This document shows, one piece after another, positions 1-5,041 of a stretch of DNA of 5,041 nucleotides (the stretch's first letter is position 1; the number at the start of each line of letters is the position of its first letter). The position numbers and the translations under genes were made by a program. The notes beneath the pieces were generated by a model. The model made no database searches. It saw nothing but the letters and a program-made list of their open reading frames with translations, and was not told the DNA's origin. Source of the stretch: an uncultured Candidatus Melainabacteria bacterium (GTDB taxonomy: Bacteria; Cyanobacteriota; Vampirovibrionia; Gastranaerophilales; Gastranaerophilaceae); contig CAMHMW010000129.1 of assembly GCA_946186335.1 (NCBI GenBank), positions 1-5,041 on the forward strand, written 5' to 3'.

Positions 1-3000
1 TCAGGAGTTGATTTACTTAAACACTGAGCAAAACTTTCGCTCATCAAGACGGTTGTTTTTGTTAAACTTCCGTCAAACTGTGTCCTGTCAGGAGCTTTTA
101 GAGCGTTTATAATTCTGTATTCCTGAGATTTTGTAAGATTAATATTATTTTCTTTGAGGAAATTTTTTAAAACGGCAGTTACCATTTTTCTTGAACGTTC
201 TGCGCCATATACCGCAATTTCAGGATTTTTTCCAAAAGTATAATTGAAATTCTTTCGTGCTTCTTTGCTAATCATTCCTTTCAAATCGACAAGTTCGGCT
301 GAGGTATATTTTTTATAAAAGATTTTCATATCGGGAATGTCACTGTAAGATTTTATTATTGCGATTTGTTCAAATAACACTTTTAACGGGTCATCGGCAG
401 GCAGATTATCATAGTCCTTTTTGGTTCTTATACCTTTATCAAAAGGCGGTTTACCGAAAACTCTTTTTTCAATCCTTTCAAATTCGTCATAAGCCAAAAC
501 TGACATCGTTTCAACTTTGTTTATGGTTTCTTTGACATCATAGTATGACATTTGAGAAGCCGCTTTTTCCAAATCTTTGAAATACCACAGAGGATTAATC
601 AGGGTGGCTTGCCTGATATCAATAACGTGAGATTTTGCAAGCGGACTTTCTCCGCTTGTTATAACATCATTAAACATGGGATATTTGTATTCCTGATTCA
701 TATTGCCGGCAAGACGTTTATATCGTTTGCTGTTAATATTTTGAGGTTTACTCGTTCCAAGTCTGCCTACCATATTATCGGATAATTTGCCTGACAAATA
801 TTTGTTATCCGTAATATAACCGTTTACCCCGCCAAATTCTCTTGCGTAGTCTGTTCTGAGCATACCGTTTCTGTCTGTCCATGTATTTTCGTGTTCACAT
901 GGACCCCATGTGTTGTCGTGAAATACGGCTTCTTTTTCTTCAACTTTCCCCTTGATATTTATTACGGGAACAGGTTTTATATCTGCAATATACTGAGCGT
1001 GGTATGCGGGAGATTTATGGTCAACGGAAGTTGATGAAATTCCTGAATATGGTAATCTTTTCAGTTTGTTCAAAGCATAACGGGTATTTTCTTCAATATA
1101 GTATGGTCTGTCAGTCATGTGTTCAATGATTTTTACCTGCTGACGGTTCATTAAACCGCTGTCCCCTTCAGTCCATACTAAAGATTCTCCGGTCTTAACT
1201 CCGACATCTCTGTTTAACTCACTAAGAGGTCCTTCTATCTGTTTATACTGGAGATTTAAGGCTCGTGTTGTCTGCCGATACCAGTACGGCAATACAGTTT
1301 CCACCGCATCAAGAACTTCTTTTTCGTGCGGAGTGAAAGTTCTCAATTCCACCGGTAAGTCTTTCATTTTCATTCGTTCTCCGCTGTATGAGGAAACAAG
1401 CGAATCAATTTTGTTAAATTTTTTCTGGAATCTGCGCAAATCATTTTCGGAAACTATTTCGTTAATATTTTCAAGTTTTTTCAGAATAATTTCCCTGCCT
1501 ATTACCGTATTTAAGATGTTCCCGTTTTCGGTGCGGACTTCAAGAGCTTTTTGCAATGACGAAATCATCATTGATGTAGTATTAAACCTCTCTCCAAGTT
1601 CGTTATAAATTTGATGAGTTATTTCAAGCGGAACATCAGGATCGTATCCGTTTACCTGATTAAACCCTTTTATTATTCTTTCATCCTTATCTATGAATAA
1701 GGCACGGTACAGTTTTTTGAAATTATCGGCACAATCTTCCATTTGGTTTCGTTTTCCGACACGGTTGTAAATTTCCAGATATTGTTCATTTGTACAGTTG
1801 TCTGATTTCAGAATTTTTATGTATTCTCCCAATTGTTTCGATATTGCTTTTTTGTTGGGTTTGGTCTGAAGATTTTTTGCTATTCCCAGCAGAACTTCTG
1901 TATTATCCTCGTCAACTGCATTTTTAACCATTTCAATTTCTTCACTCAGAAGATTTTTACGGCTTACAGCCAAAGTTGCTTTGTAAAAATCATCAAGCCA
2001 GTCCGTCATAAGATATTCCAGAGAGTTTTTATTTTCCCGCAACGCTATTGAAAGAATTTCAGGGTCGTTTTCCGTTTGGAAATTTTTGGCAAGAGTTTTT
2101 GAAATTTCTTCGTTTACGTAGTTCTTTTTCCTTTGGGTTTTGGACATAAGTTCAGGTTTTTCATCATCAGGCAAATCATCAAGGTTTTCCGTGTTTGACA
2201 GAATTTCCAATTTTCCTTTTTCCTCAACAGCCTTATCATATTTTTGGGCAAGTTCTTCCATATTATCAATAATCAGTGATTCTCTGTCTTTAACACCAAA
2301 TGCAACCATTAAATCAATCATTTCATCAGGGACTTCAAGTCTTGTCAAAATTGATGTTCTGTATGCGCCAGCCGCATTGTATAAAGCCTTTGCACGTTGT
2401 ATCTCTCTTGAAGAATAGGACTCTTTTCGACTGCCAATATTGGCAAGTCCGTTTGTAACTTCTATTAAATCTAAGATTTCAGAAATGTTTTTGTTAAGAA
2501 TTTTTGTATTTTTACCATCCAGACTAACCGATAAAAATGCTTTTATCTTTTCGGCTTTTACATCATTTGTTTCGTTTGAAAGATACAGAAAATCTTTTTT
2601 GTAATCTGTAATTTTTTCTGCCGACTCGGAATCTTTTACCTCAAGTTTATGCAAATCAGAAACTATCTGACGGCGTTTTTCAACGGTTATATCCGGTGAA
2701 ACCTGTTGTATAAGCTGATTTATGCGCTTATTGTATGCCTTAATTTGATTTACTGTATCTTCTCTGTTGCGGTAGTGTTCGGACTTTTTGTATTTTTTCA
2801 GAATATCACTTCTTTTATATGCTCCGATTGCTTCTTTTGCTTTTAATAAGGCTTTGTAATACTCCTGATTTTTTACTAATTCCTCATCTTTAAAATCAGG
2901 TAATAAGTGGGAATCGTGGAAAGTATCAAAGAAATATTTGTCAAAAGGCGAATACATACCGGCGGCTTCATTTTTGGAAAATTCGGTATCTCCTATATTC

Positions 3001-3908
3001 ATCCAGTACAGGGCTGATGCATCAATTATTCTGTAACCTTTTGAAAGCGCATAATCAAAATCAAGTTCGGTTTTGGGAGTTTTTATTTTGGTATTTGTTC
3101 CGAGTTTTGATATGTCATAAACCATCATATAAGGATTTGCATCAAGTTCTGACATAACCATATCAACGAAATTCGGCTTATCTTCATAGGCAAGTGCTTT
3201 ACGGCAGATAGAAATTGCGGCACATGAACCATGTTGTCTTTGGTTTACGGCTTTAATATTCGGAATTTCCGATTCGGGGGTGTCAATTACAATATCATTT
3301 ACTATTTCCGCAAGTGCCTGAGTTTTTTTGTCAGCAAGTTGAGGATCTATTTTGTATTCATCACTCATGAAATAGTTTAACCGTTTTAAAACGTAGAGTT
3401 TCTGAACAGTGGGTACTTCTGATGAAACAATAAAATAATCAAGGTTTGAGGGTAAACTTTTTATATTATTGCTCGGTATATTTTCTAACTGTTCATAATC
3501 AACCTTATCCAACAGGGATTTTCTTAATTCCAGTATTTCTTCTTCTGTTTTTGTTAAAGGGTGAATTTCTTTAAGTTTTTCCACTCTTTCGCTCAGTCGT
3601 TCTTTTACATCTTCATCAGCGTTCGATATTGATTTATCAATGGCTTCCAGCAGTTTTGTTTTCCAGTCATTATATGATTTTTTGCCCAAGTCAATATTTG
3701 TGCCGTATTTGAGATTTTCGCCGACATCTATTAAAAATCTGATGTTATCCTCGTCGGAAGTCCTGGCTAAACTATCAATAGCCTCTGATATATTACGCTG
3801 ATTTATTAAGTTTAAATCGTACTTATTATCCTGTTTTAGTTGGGAAACTGTTTTTCTGTCCTGTCTTTGCCCCGTAAATTTTATCGGATTTATATTATAA
3901 ATTCTCAT
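1..3908 (-). CDS. Giant papain-like (C1-type) cysteine peptidase-like protein, C-terminus cut off by the window edge
   Basis: No stop occurs in 1302 codons from the ATG at 3908-3906, and the frame runs off the left edge. The start is supported by AGGA eight bases upstream, an in-frame TAA at 3941-3939 and no ATG between them. Residues 1-200 are polar and helical, with no signal peptide. Residues 217-240 carry a papain-like nucleophile motif: N222, Q223 (oxyanion position, six before the Cys), G227, S228, C229, then a helix; papain's Trp after Cys is Ala230. A segment around 285-298 (YALSKGYRII) recalls the papain segment after that helix. About 315-950 is Lys/Glu-rich, helical and partly coiled-coil-like. 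H970 starts a beta-like stretch (AQYIADIKPVPVI), followed by N999-T-W-G1002, N1014-G-M-L-R and V1028-N-G-Y-I, matching papain's NSWG...NGYIRI. Residues 1035-1302 are unrecognised and soluble-looking. Visible length far exceeds ordinary C1 peptidases. The Cys-His-Asn order supports the fold; proteolytic activity, substrate and location are unknown. It is divergent from the channel gene. Confidence 0.93.
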   Translation of the reverse strand, partial: MRIYNINPIKFTGQRQDRKTVSQLKQDNKYDLNLINQRNISEAIDSLARTSDEDNIRFLIDVGENLKYGTNIDLGKKSYNDWKTKLLEAIDKSISNADEDVKERLSERVEKLKEIHPLTKTEEEILELRKSLLDKVDYEQLENIPSNNIKSLPSNLDYFIVSSEVPTVQKLYVLKRLNYFMSDEYKIDPQLADKKTQALAEIVNDIVIDTPESEIPNIKAVNQRQHGSCAAISICRKALAYEDKPNFVDMVMSELDANPYMMVYDISKLGTNTKIKTPKTELDFDYALSKGYRIIDASALYWMNIGDTEFSKNEAAGMYSPFDKYFFDTFHDSHLLPDFKDEELVKNQEYYKALLKAKEAIGAYKRSDILKKYKKSEHYRNREDTVNQIKAYNKRINQLIQQVSPDITVEKRRQIVSDLHKLEVKDSESAEKITDYKKDFLYLSNETNDVKAEKIKAFLSVSLDGKNTKILNKNISEILDLIEVTNGLANIGSRKESYSSREIQRAKALYNAAGAYRTSILTRLEVPDEMIDLMVAFGVKDRESLIIDNMEELAQKYDKAVEEKGKLEILSNTENLDDLPDDEKPELMSKTQRKKNYVNEEISKTLAKNFQTENDPEILSIALRENKNSLEYLMTDWLDDFYKATLAVSRKNLLSEEIEMVKNAVDEDNTEVLLGIAKNLQTKPNKKAISKQLGEYIKILKSDNCTNEQYLEIYNRVGKRNQMEDCADNFKKLYRALFIDKDERIIKGFNQVNGYDPDVPLEITHQIYNELGERFNTTSMMISSLQKALEVRTENGNILNTVIGREIILKKLENINEIVSENDLRRFQKKFNKIDSLVSSYSGERMKMKDLPVELRTFTPHEKEVLDAVETVLPYWYRQTTRALNLQYKQIEGPLSELNRDVGVKTGESLVWTEGDSGLMNRQQVKIIEHMTDRPYYIEENTRYALNKLKRLPYSGISSTSVDHKSPAYHAQYIADIKPVPVINIKGKVEEKEAVFHDNTWGPCEHENTWTDRNGMLRTDYAREFGGVNGYITDNKYLSGKLSDNMVGRLGTSKPQNINSKRYKRLAGNMNQEYKYPMFNDVITSGESPLAKSHVIDIRQATLINPLWYFKDLEKAASQMSYYDVKETINKVETMSVLAYDEFERIEKRVFGKPPFDKGIRTKKDYDNLPADDPLKVLFEQIAIIKSYSDIPDMKIFYKKYTSAELVDLKGMISKEARKNFNYTFGKNPEIAVYGAERSRKMVTAVLKNFLKENNINLTKSQEYRIINALKAPDRTQFDGSLTKTTVLMSESFAQCLSKSTP

Positions 3909-3920
3909 TATTGAAGTCCT
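3909..3920 (-). promoter_or_regulatory. Shine-Dalgarno site of the giant gene
   Basis: On the minus strand AGGA lies at 3920-3917, eight bases (CTTCAATA) before the ATG at 3908. It is the only good ribosome binding site between the upstream in-frame stop (3941-3939) and the first ATG, so it fixes the start. Weak minus-strand -10-like hexamers (TAGAAT at 3946-3941, TAATAT at 3941-3936) lie just upstream, but I could not pair them with a convincing -35, so I do not call a promoter for this gene. Confidence 0.7.
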
Positions 3921-3960
3921 GTTACAGAATATTTGATATTATTCTAAGACCTGTGAATAC

Positions 3961-3993
3961 AAAAATTTGCTAAAAAGTTTAAAAAAAGTTTAC
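3961..3993. repeat. Three tandem 11-bp A-tract units in the divergent intergenic region
   Basis: The units are AAAAATTTGCT (3961-3971), AAAAAGTTTAA (3972-3982) and AAAAAGTTTAC (3983-3993). The second and third share ten identical bases; the first matches in its A-tract and part of the T-tract. A period of 11 bp is about one helical turn, so the A-tracts face the same side of the DNA. This is the arrangement expected of intrinsically curved DNA, an UP-like element, or head-to-tail sites for a response regulator. The array lies between the two divergent starts, upstream of the predicted rightward -10 at 4020. The repeat is directly visible; a regulatory role is inferred. Confidence 0.6.
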
Positions 3994-3996
3994 ATA

Positions 3997-4025
3997 TTAA
4001 TTATTTTTTTAAAAAACTGTATAAT
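3997..4025 (+). promoter_or_regulatory. Candidate sigma-70 type promoter of the channel gene
   Basis: A perfect TATAAT occurs at 4020-4025, preceded directly by TG. Seventeen bases upstream is the poor -35 match TTAATT (3997-4002). The spacer includes a T-tract followed by an A-tract (4004-4016), and the phased A-tracts at 3961-3993 lie just upstream, so a weak -35 could be compensated by upstream A/T contacts. Transcription would start near 4032, leaving a leader of roughly 68 bases. The region is so AT-rich that chance matches are likely. Confidence 0.45.
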
Positions 4026-4041
4026 AATATAGTCGTCAGAG

Positions 4042-4079
4042 TAATACTTAGATGTCAAATATATGTTATATCTGTATTA
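4042..4079 (+). promoter_or_regulatory. Possible leader hairpin before the channel gene
   Basis: TAATAC (4042-4047), a TT bulge and AGATGT (4050-4055) can pair with TATCTGTATTA (4069-4079). This gives about 12 pairs, one of them G-U, closed by a loop of about 13 bases. The stem ends nine bases before the Shine-Dalgarno, so it could modulate ribosome access or mRNA stability. It is A/U-rich and only weakly stable, and it matches no riboswitch class I recognise. Confidence 0.3.
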
Positions 4080-4087
4080 TCAAAAGT

Positions 4088-4095
4088 TAGGAGGA
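4088..4095 (+). promoter_or_regulatory. Strong Shine-Dalgarno of the channel gene
   Basis: TAGGAGGA contains the full AGGAGG core (4089-4094), five bases before the ATG at 4100. It is a near-ideal site and fixes the start codon. Confidence 0.85.
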
Positions 4096-4099
4096 TTTT

Positions 4100-4729
4100 A
4101 TGGAAAATTTGAAGAAGTATTTGGTTGAATTTATCGGAACATTTTTCCTTGTATTCACGATTTCAGCAACCGCATTGTGGGGCGGAGAAGGAGTTATTGC
4201 ACCGCTGGCTATCGGTTTTGCATTGATGATTATGGTTTATGCGGGCGGATACGTTTCAGGCGGACATTATAACCCTGCTGTATCATTGGCTGCCGCTATC
4301 AGAGGTGCTTTGGAGTGGAAGCAATGGATATTCTATGCTCTGTTCCAAATCTTAGGCGGTGTTGTAGCGGCACTTGCTGCAACAAAATTACCTGCTGCGG
4401 CTGCGGTTACAAGCGGCGGATGCTTTGATATTGTTAATGTAATTGTTGCGGAATTTCTGTTTACATTTGCATTGTGCTATGTAGTTTTGCAAACTGCAAC
4501 ATCACCCAAAACAGAGGGTAATTCATATTACGGTCTGGCTATCGGTTCAACCGTAATGGTGGGTGCTTTTGCTGTCGGCGGAATTTGCCTTGGTGCATTT
4601 AACCCGGCTGTTGCACTTTCTGCAATTGTTTTTGGCGGAGCATGTGTAAAAACAGTTCTTATTACAATTGGTGCAAACTTAGTTGGAGGCGCACTTGCAG
4701 CTCTTGTTTATAAATTTGTAAATGACTAA
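4100..4729 (+). CDS. MIP-family channel (aquaporin/aquaglyceroporin-like)
   Basis: The 209-residue product should form a tetrameric inner-membrane pore for water or small neutral solutes. Six membrane helices are visible at about 8-27, 31-52, 76-96, 111-133, 143-162 and 182-205. The two half-helices carry the family signatures SGGHYNPA (NPA at 58-60) and GAFNPA (NPA at 168-170). The N-terminal E10-F-x-G-T-F is the usual helix-1 motif with its conserved Glu. At 209 residues it is slightly shorter than E. coli AqpZ (231). Aligned by hand on AqpZ, the selectivity-filter positions are I38 (for Phe43), A156 (for His174), G165 (for Thr183) and V171 (for Arg189). The filter is therefore small and uncharged, and the substrate cannot be assigned; a wider solute range than water is plausible. 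The start is fixed by the AGGAGG site at 4089. The gene stands alone, divergent from the giant gene, and ends in TAA. Confidence 0.96.
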   Translation: MENLKKYLVEFIGTFFLVFTISATALWGGEGVIAPLAIGFALMIMVYAGGYVSGGHYNPAVSLAAAIRGALEWKQWIFYALFQILGGVVAALAATKLPAAAAVTSGGCFDIVNVIVAEFLFTFALCYVVLQTATSPKTEGNSYYGLAIGSTVMVGAFAVGGICLGAFNPAVALSAIVFGGACVKTVLITIGANLVGGALAALVYKFVND

Positions 4730-4750
4730 TTTTGAATAATTAAAGAACCG

Positions 4751-4768
4751 GTCGGGTTTTAACCCGAC
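4751..4768 (+). terminator. Hairpin after the channel gene, possible terminator
   Basis: GTCGGGTTTTAACCCGAC is a perfect inverted repeat, 7 bp around a 4-base loop, GC-rich in its outer part and 21 bases after the channel stop codon. Its position suits transcription termination or 3'-end protection of the message. No T-run follows on the plus strand, so it is not a canonical intrinsic terminator. Confidence 0.45.
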
Positions 4769-4815
4769 ACAACTAAAACAGTGTGCGTCACCAGATGGGT
4801 TTTATAGTGCAGTAT

Positions 4816-4962
4816 CAATTGTAATCTGTTAGCCTCATTCGCTAAGCGTGTTTAGGGAATAGCGATTTTATACGAATTGACTGTAACGGGACGAAAGGTG
4901 ACTTTTTGTCCACTTTCTGTCACTAAAAAGTCCGATATAAATCTGAGCAAAGACTACAATTC
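4816..4962. other. Possible structured RNA or small repeat element
   Basis: CAATTGTAATCT (4816-4827) is complementary, with two mismatches, to AGACTACAATTC (4951-4962) and could close a domain of about 147 bases. Inside are TCGCTA/TAGCGA (4839-4844 with 4860-4865) and the cluster GGAC/GTCC (4889-4892 with 4930-4933) nested around GTGAC/GTCAC (4898-4902 with 4919-4923). An alternative pairing, GACTTTTT (4900-4907) with AAAAAGTC (4925-4932), excludes the nested form. I do not recognise an RNA family, and I cannot choose a strand. Confidence 0.25.
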
Positions 4963-4991
4963 AAATATACTCTATATTATGGCGATGATTA

Positions 4992-5015
4992 AATTGGGAC
5001 AAAAAAGTCCCAATT
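4992..5015. repeat. Perfect 9-bp inverted repeat with A6 loop
   Basis: AATTGGGAC (4992-5000) and GTCCCAATT (5007-5015) form a perfect stem around six A residues. On the minus strand the stem is preceded by TTTT and followed by TAATC; on the plus strand it is followed by AAAAT. Neither side has a proper T-run. It may be an intrinsic terminator for a minus-strand gene lying to the right, an operator, or the subterminal hairpin of a repeat element. Confidence 0.5.
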
Positions 5016-5041
5016 AAAATACCATATTTCCAACTCGGAAG

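Larger units (their letters stand above)
4730..5041. other. Gene-free tail with several inverted repeats
   Basis: No open frame on either strand combines a start, a ribosome binding site and credible length. No tRNA, rRNA, tmRNA, SRP or RNase P signature is apparent. The stretch contains the post-channel hairpin (4751-4768), a small TCGCTA/TAGCGA pair (4839-4844 with 4860-4865), a complex stem-loop cluster (4889-4933) and a perfect inverted repeat (4992-5015). The concentration of inverted repeats suggests a non-coding RNA, a small repeat element or overlapping transcript ends, but the sequence alone does not decide between them. Confidence 0.6.

Noticed and set aside
552..2418. Four short plus-strand open frames (552-785, 1333-1608, 1833-2051, 2140-2418)
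   Set aside because: All lie antisense inside the continuous 1302-codon minus-strand frame, lack good ribosome binding sites, and encode Phe/Ile/Ser-rich sequence typical of the reverse complement of an AT-rich gene.
1..3908. Frameshift or pseudogene in the giant frame
   Set aside because: Translation stays open, with consistent amino-acid composition and papain-like motifs in one frame at both ends, so there is no sign of decay.
3989..4025. TTTACA (3989-3994) as the -35 partner of TATAAT at 4020
   Set aside because: The spacer would be 25 bases, far beyond the 16-18 that sigma-70 type promoters tolerate.
4839..4865. TCGCTA/TAGCGA as an independent hairpin or operator
   Set aside because: Six base pairs around a 15-base loop is weak and expected by chance; it is noted only as part of the larger possible structure.
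4856..5017. Plus-strand open stretch of 53 codons in the tail, with possible GTG start at 4898 or ATG at 4979
   Set aside because: It has no Shine-Dalgarno at either start, only 12 codons remain from the ATG, and it runs through the stem-loops that explain the region better.
4730..5041. CRISPR array, tRNA or known housekeeping RNA in the tail
   Set aside because: There are no regularly spaced repeats, no tRNA T-loop or acceptor pattern, and no tmRNA, SRP or RNase P signature on either strand.

Overview
The window holds two divergently oriented genes separated by a 191-base AT-rich control region, then a gene-free tail of about 310 bases. The DNA is AT-rich, the code is standard (no TGA is read through in either gene) and both genes have Shine-Dalgarno sites, so this is a bacterium. 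The N-terminus of the large protein (NINPIKFTG) resembles, from memory, a short 'N-P-x-x-F-x-G' start common to many proteins of gut Gastranaerophilales ('Melainabacteria'). That lineage is my best guess, held at moderate to low confidence.

Positions 3908 down to 1 (minus strand) are a single uninterrupted reading frame of at least 1302 codons, truncated by the left edge. Hand translation shows a very large, mostly helical, soluble protein with no signal peptide or membrane segment in the visible part. It carries what looks like a papain-type (clan CA, C1-like) cysteine-peptidase active site in the correct order. The Cys motif N222-Q-x-x-x-G-S-C229 matches papain's oxyanion Gln six residues before the nucleophile. 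A His is at 970, and an Asn-Thr-Trp-Gly motif lies at 999-1002, followed by NGMLR and VNGYI segments like papain's NGYIRI. Cys and His are about 740 residues apart instead of about 134, so the peptidase appears to be split by a helical insertion of roughly 600 residues, with at least 270 further residues after it. This is the most unusual object in the window.

Positions 3909-4099 hold the back-to-back control region. It has three tandem 11-bp A-tract units (3961-3993), a plausible sigma-70 type -10 element (4020-4025), a 5'-leader hairpin (4042-4079) and a strong Shine-Dalgarno for the rightward gene. Positions 4100-4729 encode a compact 209-residue MIP-family channel (aquaporin or aquaglyceroporin type) with both NPA motifs. 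Its aromatic/arginine selectivity filter is non-canonical: Val replaces the conserved Arg.

Positions 4730-5041 contain no convincing gene. They hold a short hairpin after the channel gene, a stretch with several mutually exclusive stem-loops that could be a structured RNA or a small repeat element, and a perfect 9-bp inverted repeat near the right edge. Nothing in the sequence ties the channel and the giant protein functionally. They share only the divergent intergenic region and could be co-regulated from it.
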